A stretch of DNA of 64,000 nucleotides, taken from NCBI GenBank assembly GCA_028285625.1, contig JANQOX010000025.1, positions 1 through 64,000 of the forward strand, written 5' to 3'. Each line of letters begins with the position of its first letter. Within the stretch, counting starts at the first letter, position 1. Of this stretch, positions 26,841 to 36,345 are shown one piece after another. The DNA is from Myxococcota bacterium. Its GTDB lineage: Bacteria; Myxococcota_A; UBA9160; UBA6930. A program made the position numbers and the translations under genes. The notes under the pieces were generated by a model, which made no database searches, was not told the DNA's origin, and saw only the letters and a program-made list of their open reading frames with translations.

Positions 26841-26877
26841 AGGCCAACGGCGTACCGGAAGCCCGAGCCGCCCTCTG

Positions 26878-28131
26878 ATGGCCCATCCCTTTCGCGACGA
26901 CTTCATCTGGGGGGCCGCCACGGCGGCTCACCAGGTCGAAGGCAACAACACGCACTCCGACTTCTGGCTGCTGGAGCACACCCCCGGCACCGCCTTCCAG
27001 GAGCCCTCGGGCGACGCCTGCGATCAGCTGAACCGCTACGCCGAAGACATCGCGCTGCTCGCCGACCTGGGATTCGGCTCCTACCGGCTTTCGATCGAGT
27101 GGGCCCGGATCGAGCCCGAAGAAGGGCACTTCTCCGTCGCAGCGCTCGAGCACTACCGGCGCGTGCTCGCGGCCTGCCACGAACGGGGCCTCCGCCCCTG
27201 CGTCACCTTTCATCACTTCACGAACCCGCTCTGGGTGACGGCGGATGGGGGCTGGGAGAGCGACCGGACGGCCGATCGCTTCGCACGCTACTGCGAGCGG
27301 GCCGTCGGGCACCTGGGCGACCTGATCGAGGTGGCCTGCACCCTCAACGAGCCGAACCTGCCGGCGTCGCTCTCGATGGCGGGTGTGCTTCCGGCCCAGG
27401 GCATCAAGCAGCTGGCGCCCTTCGTCGCCGCGGCGGCCCAGCGCTGCGGGAGTGACCTCGAGCGCTTCTCCCCGTTTCTCCTGAGCGACGCGTTGCGTAC
27501 ACGCGACGTCATGCTCGCGGCCCACATGCGCTCGCGCGACGTCCTGCGGTCGGGGCCCGGGGAGTTTCCCGTGGGCGTGACACTCGCGATGCAGGACTGT
27601 GTCGCCGTGGCCGGGGGCGAGGAGAAGCTGAAGGAGGCGCGCGCCGCGTCCTTCGATCCCTTCCTCGAAGCGGCACGCGAGGACGACTTCATCGGCGTGC
27701 AGACCTACAGCCGCACGCGTTTCGGAGCCGAGGGGCCGCTGCCGGCCGAGGAAGGCGTACCCGTGCTGGTGATGGGGTACGAGTACTGGCCCCAGGCTCT
27801 CGAGGGAACGATCCGATACGCCGCCGACGTGGCGCGCGTGCCCGTCCTCGTCACCGAGAACGGCATCGGGACGGATGATGATGCGCAGCGCGTCGCCTAC
27901 TACCGGGAGGCCTTGTCCGCGCTGGTGAGCTGCCTCGAGGACGGGATCGACGTGCGCGGCTACTACGCCTGGTCACTGCTCGACAACTACGAGTGGCTCT
28001 TCGGCTACGGGCCGCGCTTCGGCATCGTCGACGTCGACCGCGAGACCCAGGCGCGGACCCCCAAGCCCAGCGCCCACCTGCTGGGCCGGGTGGCCCGCAA
28101 CAACGCATTCGATCCCGGCACGTTCGGCTAG
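26878..28131 (+). CDS. Glycoside hydrolase family 1 (beta-glucosidase-like)
   Basis: A 417-residue retaining beta-glycosidase. Acid/base glutamate in T-L-N-E158-P-N, nucleophile in V-T-E327-N-G-I-G, plus the N-terminal F-I-W-G-A-A-T-A and a late Y-Y-A-W-S-L-L-D-N-Y-E-W. No signal peptide, so it acts inside the cell. It is slightly shorter than usual (about 440-470). It lies next to GH38 on the other strand and near GH4, suggesting use of glycans or glycosides. Confidence 0.88.
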   Translation: MAHPFRDDFIWGAATAAHQVEGNNTHSDFWLLEHTPGTAFQEPSGDACDQLNRYAEDIALLADLGFGSYRLSIEWARIEPEEGHFSVAALEHYRRVLAACHERGLRPCVTFHHFTNPLWVTADGGWESDRTADRFARYCERAVGHLGDLIEVACTLNEPNLPASLSMAGVLPAQGIKQLAPFVAAAAQRCGSDLERFSPFLLSDALRTRDVMLAAHMRSRDVLRSGPGEFPVGVTLAMQDCVAVAGGEEKLKEARAASFDPFLEAAREDDFIGVQTYSRTRFGAEGPLPAEEGVPVLVMGYEYWPQALEGTIRYAADVARVPVLVTENGIGTDDDAQRVAYYREALSALVSCLEDGIDVRGYYAWSLLDNYEWLFGYGPRFGIVDVDRETQARTPKPSAHLLGRVARNNAFDPGTFG

Positions 28132-28168
28132 GCCGCGAAGAAGGGCGGGCCCCTCGCTTCTGGGGGAC

Positions 28169-31100
28169 TCAGCGCAGCCGGAGCGTCACGAGCTCGAACG
28201 GCCGAAGCGACAGCCGGATGGCCTCGTCGGCGACCTCGACCGAACCGCCCTCGATCGCGCGCTCGAGCAGATCGACCCGCTCCGCGGAGACGAGGCCCGG
28301 GCTGCGGAGTCGGGCGACCCGCTGGCCGCCGAAGGCCTCGTGGAGACGCACGATCCGCCCGTCGCCATCGTCGGCCGCCTTCAGGGCCGCGACGACGACA
28401 CCCGGCTCGTCGATCTCGAGCAGTGCGCTTCGCGAGGGCAGGGGGCCCGCGCCCCCGCGCTCGACCGCGCGGACCCCAAGGGGCGCGTTGAAGGCATGGG
28501 CCTGGGCGATCACGCCGGCCGACGTCGGCGCACCGGCATGGGGCAGAAGCGCGTAGGCGAAGCGGTGTCGCCCGCGGTCCGCCTCGGGGTCGGGCCAGGT
28601 GGGCGAACGCAGCAGCGAGATCCGCACCACGTTTCCCGAGACGTCGTGACCGTACTTGCCGTCGTTCAGCAGCGCGACGCCGAATCCATCCTCGCTCTGA
28701 TCCACCCAGGTGTGGGCGCAGGTCTCGAAACGCGCTTCGTCCCAGCTGGTGTTCGCGTGGGTCGGCCGCTCGACGTGGCCGAACTGGATCTCGTGCCTTG
28801 CGGTGGTCGCCCGCACGTCGAGCGGGAACGCGACCTTCAGCAGCTTGTGGCGCTCCTGCCACTCGATGTCACAGTGGACTTCGAGGCGAGGGCTCCCGCG
28901 TGTGAGGTGCATCTCCTGGGTGATGCGACTCTGACCGAAGCGGCGCGTCACCCGGATGCGGGCGCGCGTGGTGTCCTGCTCGAGCCACTCGAGGGCCTCA
29001 CAGTCCACGAGGTCGACGGCCGTGTCGAAGGCTGCACGGTCGATGTCCCACGCGTCCCACGGATCGGGATGGTCGTCCATGAGCTGCAGCAGGTTGGCCG
29101 CGGCTCCCGGCGCGATGGCCTCGCGTCCCGTCGCCGCGTGCACCACCGAGCGCAGCAGGCCGGCTTCGTCCCATGCCACGCGGAGCAGGCCATTGTCCAT
29201 CCAGCGATCGCCCCAGGTGACGGGGGGCGCGTCGAAGGGCAGCGGTCGCGCCCGATCGTGCACCGCCCAGCCACAGGAGGGCACCTGCACGCGCGAAAGC
29301 GTGCCCTCGAGGTCGACGACCTCGTCGCGCGCGAAGCCCAGCGGGTTGGTTACGAGGACGGGGAGTTCGGTCGCGCCGGTATCGATCTGCGAGGCCAGCG
29401 CGGCGAGGGCCTCGTCTTCGACGCGGCGCGCGGTCTCGCGCACGTCCGCGTAGTCGGCGAGCGTGTCCTGGTAGACCCAGTGGATGGACGAGCCCGGCAG
29501 GATGTCGTGGAACTGATGGAGCAGCAGGGTCTTCCATGCGCGGTCGAGCGCGTCGGCCGGGGTCTCGTGCCCGACCCGGTCGCGCGCGCCGAGGGCCCAG
29601 AGCTCGGCCGAGCGCAGCGCGCCCTCGAGTTCGCGGTTGCCCCGCTTGACGGCCGCGTGGGTCGTGTAGGTGCCACGATGGAACTCGAGATAGAGCTCCC
29701 CGACCCACACCGGGAGGTCGGCGTCGTCGCCCTCCTGGCGCATGCGCGCGAGCGCATCTTCGGCGGTGGTCGACTCGACCCGGCCGACCCCCTCGAGATC
29801 GGGCAGGCGCTTCAAGCGCTCGATCATGTCCTGGTTGGGGCCCCCGCCGCCGTCGCCGTAGCCGTAGAGGTAGATCGACAGGTCGCGGGTCTCCCGCTGG
29901 GCGAAGCGCTCTTCCCCGTGGAGAAGGTTCGCCACCGAGAGATCACCGGTGTAGGTGTCGGCCGGCGGGAAGTGCGTGAAGATTCGCGTGCCGTCGATGC
30001 CCTCCCACCAGAACGTGTGATGCGGGAACCGGTTGGTGTCGTTCCACGAGATCTTCTGCGTGAGGAACCAGTCGATGTCGGCCTGGGCGAGGATCTGGGG
30101 CAGCGCCGCGGAGTAACCGAAGACGTCGGGCAGCCAGAGCCCTCGCGTGTCGACCCCGAGTTCTTCCTGGAAGAAGCGCTTGCCGTGCACGATCTGGCGA
30201 ACGAGGGATTCGCCGGAGGGGATGTTGCAGTCGGGCTCGACCCACATCGACCCGACGACGTCGAAGCGTCCTGCATCGATGTGGCCGCGGAGGCGTTTCC
30301 AGAGCCCGGGATGCTCGTCGCGGACCCACTCGAACTGCGCCGCCTGGGAGGCGGCAAAGCGGTAGGTGGGCTCGCGCTCGAGCAGCGTGGCCGCCGTCGA
30401 GAAGGTTCGCGCCGCCTTCCGGCGGGTCTCGCGCAGGGGCCAGAGCCAGGCCGTATCGAGATGCGAGTTGCCCACGGCGAGGTGGGTGCGGGTGCGCTCG
30501 CCGTCGCTGCGCGCAAGGACCGTCGCCAGCTCGGCCCGCGCCTTGGCCACGCGGTCCGCGGCCATTCCGGGCTCGACGTGTGCGCACGCGCGTTCCAACG
30601 CGGCCATGCCTTCGGTGCCGCGCTCGCCTTCGAAGCGCGGCGCCAGCTCGCGCACGAGGTTCCAGTCGCGCACCAGGGCTTCGACCTCGCGATCGACCAC
30701 GGCGAGGTGGCAGCGGCGCAGGGTGAGCCGGGGCTCGCCGTCGGGCTCGGGCAGCAGGATCGGGCCGGGGTCCTGCGACGGCGTCGCCGGATTGGCCGCG
30801 GCCTCGATGTAGAGGTCCACCGCTTCGCCGCCGACGGCTGGGGAGGCGATGCGAAACTCCTGGTGCGTGGGCCCCACGCCCTGCACCGGCTCGCCGTCGA
30901 TCCAGATCTGTCCCTCGGCACCAAAGCCGCTCAGTCCGCCGTAGCCCAGGTGCAGCATCAGGGCGCAGTCGTACCCGGCAAAGTCGTCCGGAACCGTAGC
31001 CGTCACGTGGAACCAGGTGGTTCCCCAGAGCGGGCCCCAGGCGTCGCCGACCTCGAAGGGCGCGAAGTCGCCCGCGGTCGCCGACGCATGCGGCACCGGC

Positions 31101-31219
31101 TCGCCGGGCAGGTGGTTCGCGCGAATCGCCACGGGCGCCGTGCGCGGCCAGCGCGCGGGCTTCACGGTCTTTGCAAGGACGCCGTCGACGTGCTCGAGTC
31201 GTTCCAGGATGTCCGCCAT
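28169..31219 (-). CDS. Glycoside hydrolase family 38 alpha-mannosidase
   Basis: A 1016-residue enzyme. Zinc ligands appear in S-H253-L-D255-T-A-W-L-W and the nucleophile region in L-P-D365-V-F-G-Y. The C-terminal beta-rich half is typical of bacterial/vacuolar GH38. No secretion signal. The ATG at 31219 follows a G-rich ribosome site; the frame continues to 31267, which is less likely. Convergent with GH1 across a 37-base gap. Substrate is probably an alpha-mannoside. Confidence 0.87.
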   Translation of the reverse strand: MADILERLEHVDGVLAKTVKPARWPRTAPVAIRANHLPGEPVPHASATAGDFAPFEVGDAWGPLWGTTWFHVTATVPDDFAGYDCALMLHLGYGGLSGFGAEGQIWIDGEPVQGVGPTHQEFRIASPAVGGEAVDLYIEAAANPATPSQDPGPILLPEPDGEPRLTLRRCHLAVVDREVEALVRDWNLVRELAPRFEGERGTEGMAALERACAHVEPGMAADRVAKARAELATVLARSDGERTRTHLAVGNSHLDTAWLWPLRETRRKAARTFSTAATLLEREPTYRFAASQAAQFEWVRDEHPGLWKRLRGHIDAGRFDVVGSMWVEPDCNIPSGESLVRQIVHGKRFFQEELGVDTRGLWLPDVFGYSAALPQILAQADIDWFLTQKISWNDTNRFPHHTFWWEGIDGTRIFTHFPPADTYTGDLSVANLLHGEERFAQRETRDLSIYLYGYGDGGGGPNQDMIERLKRLPDLEGVGRVESTTAEDALARMRQEGDDADLPVWVGELYLEFHRGTYTTHAAVKRGNRELEGALRSAELWALGARDRVGHETPADALDRAWKTLLLHQFHDILPGSSIHWVYQDTLADYADVRETARRVEDEALAALASQIDTGATELPVLVTNPLGFARDEVVDLEGTLSRVQVPSCGWAVHDRARPLPFDAPPVTWGDRWMDNGLLRVAWDEAGLLRSVVHAATGREAIAPGAAANLLQLMDDHPDPWDAWDIDRAAFDTAVDLVDCEALEWLEQDTTRARIRVTRRFGQSRITQEMHLTRGSPRLEVHCDIEWQERHKLLKVAFPLDVRATTARHEIQFGHVERPTHANTSWDEARFETCAHTWVDQSEDGFGVALLNDGKYGHDVSGNVVRISLLRSPTWPDPEADRGRHRFAYALLPHAGAPTSAGVIAQAHAFNAPLGVRAVERGGAGPLPSRSALLEIDEPGVVVAALKAADDGDGRIVRLHEAFGGQRVARLRSPGLVSAERVDLLERAIEGGSVEVADEAIRLSLRPFELVTLRLR

Positions 31220-31287
31220 GACCCCCGATGGTAGCTGCGCCGGTGGAGCCTCGGCGGGCGTTCGCACCAGGGGGCGCGGCGGCTAGG

Positions 31288-31351
31288 GCGTGTCGGTCCC
31301 GGCGAGCATCAGCCCCTTGGCGTGTCGGTCCCGGCGAGCATCAGGCCCTGG
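31288..31351. repeat. 32-bp tandem duplication at the 3' end of the PhyH gene
   Basis: A 25-base segment beginning GCGTGTCGGTCC is exact at 31288-31312 and 31320-31344, with a 32-base period and near match across the whole unit. Because 32 is not a multiple of three, the duplication moved the dioxygenase stop codon: the gene now ends at 31309, while the older frame would have ended at TAG 31283-31285. Only the last few residues change. Confidence 0.8.
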
Positions 31352-32127
31352 GCGTGGGACAGGTGGACGAGTTCCGTAGGCCGGTCGGCGGGGTCGCGCA
31401 CCTGGATGAAGAGCGTGCGGCGAGGGGCCGCCGAGCGGTTCGGGACCGAGCCGTGGATCGTCAGATAGCTGAAGAAGAGCATGCTCCCGCGCCGTGCGGG
31501 GACCAGGGTGAGCGACTCCAATGGGTGCGCCACGGGGTCGAGGTACTTCTCGTCGGCGCCCACGATCGGCAGGGGCCCGCCTCGATGGCTGCCCGGCACC
31601 ACACCGAGGCAGCCGCTCTCGGGCGTCGCATCGTCGAGAAAGAGGGTGCCCAGCAGCATGCTGGTGCCCTCGTGGGGGAAGTGGGGATGATCCTGATGGA
31701 GCGGGAAGGGCGCGCCGTTCTTCGGGGGTTTCACGTGGTACTTCGTGTGATGGAGCGCCACGTTGGGTCCGATCAGTTCGACGAAGGGTTCGACGATTCG
31801 CGGATCCGTGATCAGCCTCGTCAGGCGCGCGGAGTGGCGCTGGACGTCGTGGATGCTGTCGCAGCGGAACCCTTCGGGGTCCAGGTCCCCGGCGAGGTGC
31901 TTGCGGTAGCGGCCGGGCCAGGAGGCTTCGAGCGAGCCGCGCTCCGCGCCGAGCCGCGCGGCCATGCCGTCGAGCTCGGCGGCGATCGCGTCGACCTCGT
32001 CCGGGGGCAGGACGTCGGGCACGAGCAGATAGCCCTGCTCTTCGTAGAACGTCCGCCGCGCCTCGGGCGTCGCCAGCGCTCTCTGGGGTCGACCGGCCCG
32101 CGGTTGCGCGGCAGTGGGAGAGTCCAT
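31309..32127 (-). CDS. Phytanoyl-CoA dioxygenase (PhyH) family protein
   Basis: A 272-residue Fe(II)/2-oxoglutarate oxygenase. The metal triad is visible as L-H144-Q-D146 and I-H225-G-S, with basic residues after the second His for 2-oxoglutarate. ATG 32127 has AGGAGC upstream; the frame extends further upstream without support. The family hydroxylates lipids and secondary metabolites. The bacterial substrate cannot be told. The C-terminus was altered by a tandem duplication. Confidence 0.83.
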   Translation of the reverse strand: MDSPTAAQPRAGRPQRALATPEARRTFYEEQGYLLVPDVLPPDEVDAIAAELDGMAARLGAERGSLEASWPGRYRKHLAGDLDPEGFRCDSIHDVQRHSARLTRLITDPRIVEPFVELIGPNVALHHTKYHVKPPKNGAPFPLHQDHPHFPHEGTSMLLGTLFLDDATPESGCLGVVPGSHRGGPLPIVGADEKYLDPVAHPLESLTLVPARRGSMLFFSYLTIHGSVPNRSAAPRRTLFIQVRDPADRPTELVHLSHAQGLMLAGTDTPRG

Positions 32128-32239
32128 GCAAGCTCCTGTGCGTGCCCCTCGGCCCGGCGTGTCGCACGTCACGCTACCGTAACCGCCCCGCACGGGGCCG
32201 GCCCTGGTCGCGTCCACGGAAACCGCCGAAACTCGGTGC

Positions 32240-32821
32240 ATGACGGACGAAGCGAGCGAGCGCGGCATCGAGATCCTCGTCGACGGGTTCATGGACAACC
32301 CGGTGCTGGCCTGGGTCTTCCAGGACGAGGTCACCCGGGCCGATGGGATCCGCGGCTACGTCGAGGTGTTCCGGAAGGCGTACGGTGACCACGGCGTTCT
32401 CGAGGTGGAGGCCGGCGGCGAGGGGGCTGCGCTCTGGGCTGCGCCCGGGACGCCGCCTCTCGGCGGAGAGGACGCCGCCGCCCTGGTCGCGCTGCTTCAG
32501 CGCTTCAACGGGGAGCGGACGAATCTCGTGCTCTCGACCCTGGGGGCGATCGTCGCGCCCACCGAGCCGCACTGGTACCTGAACGTGATCGCCGCCCGGC
32601 GCGGGTCGAGGTCTCGGGGCATCGGGGCACGCCTGCTCGAGCCCTTCCTGGAGCGCGCCGATCGTGAGGGGGTCGGGATCTACCTCGAGTCCTCGAACCC
32701 GAAGAACCTGAGCTTCTACCGGCGCTACGCCTTCGAGAACTTCGGGGAGGCGATCGTGCTGCCCGACGTCGGCCCCGTGCTGCAGCCCATGTGGAGAGCC
32801 CCGCACCCCCCGGCCGCCTGA
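32240..32821 (+). CDS. GNAT-family N-acetyltransferase
   Basis: A 193-residue acetyltransferase. The acetyl-CoA loop appears as R-R-G-S-R-S-R-G-I-G-A-R-L-L, with a following N-P-K-N-L-S-F-Y-R-R-Y strand-helix typical of GNAT. The start has no clear Shine-Dalgarno. It is divergent from the PhyH gene. Substrate unknown. Confidence 0.8.
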   Translation: MTDEASERGIEILVDGFMDNPVLAWVFQDEVTRADGIRGYVEVFRKAYGDHGVLEVEAGGEGAALWAAPGTPPLGGEDAAALVALLQRFNGERTNLVLSTLGAIVAPTEPHWYLNVIAARRGSRSRGIGARLLEPFLERADREGVGIYLESSNPKNLSFYRRYAFENFGEAIVLPDVGPVLQPMWRAPHPPAA

Positions 32822-32926
32822 GTCCGCCCACCGCGAGGACGTAGCAGGTGTGGACCGTGCCAGCGCCCAAGGCGTGGTTAAACTGTGCCCGCTCGCGGCG
32901 TCGCCGCGCATCGCAGAGGGGAATTC

Positions 32927-33328
32927 ATGACGAGCGAGAGATTCGCGCGCAGTGGGCGGGGCCGGGCGGTACAGGCCGTTGCCCTCCTGCTGGCAGGCGC
33001 CCTGTCCGGAGCCTGCGCAACCGGTAGCCCGACGGCTTCGGCCGCTTCGATCGGCTCGGCCGACTACGCGGTGCGCAAGGCCGCCGAAGAAGAGTTGGGG
33101 GACCGCAGCCAGGTGGTGCTCCGAGGGGCCGAAGACAAGCTCGAGGAGGCCCGGCGTCTACGCGACGCAGGCAAGCACGATCAGGCCGAGCGCCTCGCAG
33201 ACGAGGCCGCCATGGATGCCCAGCTGGCCGACGCCATGGCCCAGAACACCGTGGCGCACCGCTACGCCGACGAAGCGGCTCGTGCCCTTCGAGAGCTCGA
33301 AGAAGAAGCCCGGAGGAGCGCACCGTGA
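32927..33328 (+). CDS. DUF4398-type lipoprotein
   Basis: A 133-residue protein with a lipoprotein signal ending L-S-G-A-C (Cys30). The mature part is an alanine/glutamate-rich helix with R-K-A-A-E-E, K-L-E-E-A-R-R and Q-A-E-R-L-A-D repeats, the DUF4398 pattern. ATG 32927 has GAGGGGA upstream. The stop overlaps the OmpA-family gene (GTGA), so the two probably act together at the cell envelope. Confidence 0.78.
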   Translation: MTSERFARSGRGRAVQAVALLLAGALSGACATGSPTASAASIGSADYAVRKAAEEELGDRSQVVLRGAEDKLEEARRLRDAGKHDQAERLADEAAMDAQLADAMAQNTVAHRYADEAARALRELEEEARRSAP

Positions 33329-34251
33329 CGGTCAGGAATCTCGCGCCGGTCGTCGTCGCACTGGGGCTCGTCCTCGCGTGTGCGTCGCCGCAGAGCCCCG
33401 AGCTGGATGCAGCGCGCGCCACCTACGATCGGGCGGTGCGGGGCGGACTCTCTCCGGACGCCTCGGTCGATCTCTACGAGGCGCGCAAGCTGATCGACGC
33501 CGGTCAAGCCGCGTTGGACGACGGCGAAGATCTCGCGGTCGTGGGCTCGATCGCCTATCAGGCGGGCAAGCGCGTCGAGATCGCAGAGTTCAAGGCCGAT
33601 ACCAAGGCCACCCGCGCGCGGGCCGAAGAGCTGGTCGCGAAGCGTTCGGCCTACCGTTTGGAGGCACGGGCGCTCGAGGCGCGGCGAGCGAGCGAGCGCG
33701 CCGCCGAAGCCGAGCGCATGGCACGCGAGGCCGAACGTCTGGCCGACCGTGCCCACATGGAGGCCGAACAGGCGCATCTGGCGCAGCTGGCGGCCGCGGA
33801 CCGGGCCGCCAAGGCCGAAGCCAGTGCGCTGGCCATGCAGGAGCGGCTCACGGAGCTCGAGACCCGTCAATCCGAGCGCGGCCTGGTGCTCACGCTCGGG
33901 GGCGTGCTGTTCGCACTGAACAGCGCCGACCTGAAGCCCGAGGCCCAGGAACGCATCGATCGCATCGCCGGGTTCCTGATCGCCGCGCCGGATCGCGAGG
34001 CCCTGATCGAGGGCTACACCGATGACACGGGTGCAGCCAGCTACAACCTCGATCTCTCTGGGCGGCGCGCCGAGTCGGTGCGTCAGGCGCTCATCCGCGC
34101 GGGGGTGGCACCCAAGCGCCTCGTGGCGGGCGGGTTCGGCAGCGCCAACCCGATCGCACCCAACAGCGACGAAGCCGGCCGTAGCCGGAACCGCCGCGTC
34201 GAGGTCATCATCCTCGACCCCGGCGTTCGGGCCTCGCAGGCCGCGCGCTGA
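33325..34251 (+). CDS. OmpA-family lipoprotein with DUF4398-like N-terminal coil
   Basis: A 308-residue protein with a lipoprotein signal (V-L-A-C, Cys19), a long alanine/glutamate/arginine coiled region (about 60-180) and a C-terminal OmpA peptidoglycan-binding domain. OmpA motifs: G-Y-T-D-D-T-G, L-S-x-R-R-A-E-S-V, G-F-G-S-A-N-P-I and S-R-N-R-R-V-E. It is expected to tether the outer membrane to the wall. GTG start overlaps the upstream stop. Confidence 0.85.
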   Translation: MTVRNLAPVVVALGLVLACASPQSPELDAARATYDRAVRGGLSPDASVDLYEARKLIDAGQAALDDGEDLAVVGSIAYQAGKRVEIAEFKADTKATRARAEELVAKRSAYRLEARALEARRASERAAEAERMAREAERLADRAHMEAEQAHLAQLAAADRAAKAEASALAMQERLTELETRQSERGLVLTLGGVLFALNSADLKPEAQERIDRIAGFLIAAPDREALIEGYTDDTGAASYNLDLSGRRAESVRQALIRAGVAPKRLVAGGFGSANPIAPNSDEAGRSRNRRVEVIILDPGVRASQAAR

Positions 34252-34281
34252 GGCGCTAGCGGCCGGACGCGAAGGGCACTT

Positions 34282-34306
34282 CGCCGCCGCACGCGTGGCG
34301 GCGGCG
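34282..34306 (+). terminator. GC-rich hairpin after the OmpA-family gene
   Basis: CGCCGCCGCACG pairs with CGTGGCGGCGGCG with one bulged base, giving a 12-bp stem 30 bases after the stop. There is no T run, so it may be a terminator, an RNA 3'-end stabiliser or chance in GC-rich DNA. Confidence 0.35.
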
Positions 34307-34403
34307 AGGGGGCCCGGCCCGGGTGTTCCGTTCTGGGACACGGGTGTCGGCCGCGACCCGGCGCGAGACCCCCACCGCAAGGCTCATTGCGGGCGGGAGC
34401 GTT

Positions 34404-35180
34404 ATGCTCGCGCCCGGGAGTTCGGGTGATGGGGACGCTGCCGACAACGTGAGCGGGCTGAAGACGCTGCTGCGCATGCTCTCGGGGAGCGCACGCGACC
34501 TCGTCCCCATCGTCGTCGTGATCGCGTTCTTCCAGGGCGTCGTGCTGCGCCAACCGTTTCCGAACCTGGCCAGCGCCCTGGTGGGGCTCGTGTGCGTCTT
34601 GTTGGGTCTCGCGCTGTTCGTGCGCGGTCTCGAACTCGGCCTGTTCCCGCTGGGCGAGAGCATGGCCCATGCGTTCGCCCGCAAGGGTTCGTTGGGTTGG
34701 CTGCTGACCTTCTCGTTGGCGCTGGGCATGGGTACGACCATCGCCGAGCCGGCACTCATCGCGATTGCCAACGAGGCGGCCGAGGTCGCTGCGCTCGCGG
34801 GTGCCATCGCCGACGACGAGGCGGCGCGCGATCGCTACGCCCTGGGCCTGAGGCTCACGGTGGCCCTGGCGGTCGGGGTCGCCATCGTGATCGGGGTCTT
34901 CCGGATCCTGAGCGGCTGGCCCATCCACCTGATGATCGCCGGTGGCTACCTGCTGGTCGTCGTCACCACGGCCTTCGCACCCAAGGAGATCATCGGCATC
35001 GCCTACGACTCGGGCGGCGTCACCACCTCGACGATCACGGTGCCGCTGGTGACGGCCCTGGGCGTGGGGCTCGCCTCTTCGATCGAGGGCCGCAATCCCG
35101 TATCGGACGGCTTCGGCCTGATCGCCTTCGCCTCGCTCACGCCGATCATCTTCGTCCTGGTCTACGGGATCCTCACCTGA
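34404..35180 (+). CDS. DUF1538 membrane protein, first copy
   Basis: A 258-residue integral membrane protein with about seven hydrophobic segments. It has the family signatures T-T-I-A-E-P-A-L and Y-D-S-G-G-V-T-T-S-T, plus D-G-F-G-L-I-A-F-A-S-L near the end. DUF1538 has no firm function known to me; the build is transporter-like. ATG 34404 is used, but GTG 34449 is also possible and may be better if the TATGCT at 34403 is a -10 box. It overlaps the second copy by one base. Confidence 0.82.
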   Translation: MLAPGSSGDGDAADNVSGLKTLLRMLSGSARDLVPIVVVIAFFQGVVLRQPFPNLASALVGLVCVLLGLALFVRGLELGLFPLGESMAHAFARKGSLGWLLTFSLALGMGTTIAEPALIAIANEAAEVAALAGAIADDEAARDRYALGLRLTVALAVGVAIVIGVFRILSGWPIHLMIAGGYLLVVVTTAFAPKEIIGIAYDSGGVTTSTITVPLVTALGVGLASSIEGRNPVSDGFGLIAFASLTPIIFVLVYGILT

Positions 35181-35995
35181 TGCCGTCGCTCGCGAACCTG
35201 CTCGAGGTCTTCGGCGAGACCCTCCGCGACGTCGTGCCCATCGTGGCGATCCTCGCGCTCTTCCAGCTGCTGGTACTCCGTCGGCCCCTGCCGAATCCGA
35301 AACGCCTGGTCGAGGGATTCGCTTGCGTGCTGGCCGGTCTGGTGCTGTTCCTCCTGGGCCTCGAGTACGCCGTCTTTCCCGTGGGCAAGACCATGGCGGC
35401 CCAGTTCACCGCGCCGGATTTCCTCGGCGTCGACGCGGCCGCGATGCAGGGGGAAGCAGCAGCCGGTTCGTATTTCTGGATCTACGCCTTCGCCTTCGCC
35501 ATCGGCTTCAGCACCACGATCGCCGAGCCGGCCCTGATTGCCGTGGCGCTCAAGGCCGAAGAGCTCTCGGCCGGCGCCATCCGTGCATGGGGATTGCGGA
35601 TTGCCGTCGCGATCGGCGTCGCCATGGGCATCAGCCTCGGCGCCTACCGGATCGTGATCGGGGCACCGCTGCACTACTTCATCACGGCAGGCTACCTCGT
35701 GGTCGTGGTCCAGACGCTCTTTGCGCCCAAGCTGATCGTGCCGCTGGCCTACGACTCGGGAGGGGTGACGACGTCCACCGTGACGGTGCCCTTGGTGGCC
35801 GCCCTGGGGCTCGGCCTGGCCGAGTCGATTCCGGGCCGAAGCCCGCTGGTGGATGGCTTCGGCCTGATCGCCTTTGCGAGCCTCTTTCCCATGATGACCG
35901 TGATGGCCTACGCCCAATCTTCGCAGTGGCGGGCCTCGCGCAATCGCGCCCGCGCGAACACCGCGGGCAGCGCACCCGAGGAGGACCCGACTTGA
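35180..35995 (+). CDS. DUF1538 membrane protein, second copy
   Basis: A 271-residue membrane protein homologous to the preceding gene, with the same T-T-I-A-E-P-A-L, Y-D-S-G-G-V-T-T-S-T and D-G-F-G-L-I-A-F-A-S-L blocks. It differs by an extra loop after the third segment (about residues 75-95). The pair looks like two halves of a pseudosymmetric complex. The start overlaps the first copy (TGATG) and the stop overlaps the PII-like gene, so 1:1 synthesis is likely. Confidence 0.82.
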   Translation: MPSLANLLEVFGETLRDVVPIVAILALFQLLVLRRPLPNPKRLVEGFACVLAGLVLFLLGLEYAVFPVGKTMAAQFTAPDFLGVDAAAMQGEAAAGSYFWIYAFAFAIGFSTTIAEPALIAVALKAEELSAGAIRAWGLRIAVAIGVAMGISLGAYRIVIGAPLHYFITAGYLVVVVQTLFAPKLIVPLAYDSGGVTTSTVTVPLVAALGLGLAESIPGRSPLVDGFGLIAFASLFPMMTVMAYAQSSQWRASRNRARANTAGSAPEEDPT

Positions 35996-36345
35996 GGTTC
36001 AAGCTACTCGTGGCCCTGGTGGACGATCACCTGACCGAAGCCGTGACCGAGACTGCACGCGAAGCGGGCGCCACGGGCTGTACCGTGCTGACCAATGCAC
36101 GGGGGGAGGGCCTCAAGAAGAAGAAGACCTTCCTCGGTCTCACGCTCGAGACGCAGCGCGACATGGTCCTGCTGCTCGTCGAAGAACACCGGGCCCGCAG
36201 CATCCTGGAGGCCGTGGGAGACGCCGGGGAGTTCGATGCCACCCCCGGCACCGGCATCGCATTCCAGGTCGACGTGGAAGATGCCGTGGGCGTGGCCCAT
36301 CAGGTCGAGCGCATCGCCTCTACCCTGGAAACGGAGGACCTATGA
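35992..36345 (+). CDS. PII-like nitrogen-regulatory-type protein
   Basis: A 117-residue ferredoxin-fold protein of the P-II superfamily. N-terminal strand K-L-L-V-A-L-V-D, a basic T-loop-like stretch L-K-K-K-K-T-F-L-G-L, and a late strand F-Q-V-D-V-E-D. The uridylylation tyrosine of GlnB is not seen, so it is a PII-like sensor rather than GlnB. TTG 35992 has GAGGAG upstream and overlaps the DUF1538 stop (TTGA). PII-like proteins often bind nucleotides and gate neighbouring transporters, as SbtB does for SbtA. Confidence 0.7.
   Translation: MRFKLLVALVDDHLTEAVTETAREAGATGCTVLTNARGEGLKKKKTFLGLTLETQRDMVLLLVEEHRARSILEAVGDAGEFDATPGTGIAFQVDVEDAVGVAHQVERIASTLETEDL

Noticed and set aside
28340..31234. 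A 964-residue plus-strand open frame
   Set aside because: It is antisense to the GH38 alpha-mannosidase, which has intact catalytic motifs.
31283..32167. An alternative 294-residue minus-strand frame over the PhyH gene
   Set aside because: It only matches the dioxygenase after the 32-bp duplication; upstream it reads out of frame with the conserved H-x-D motif.
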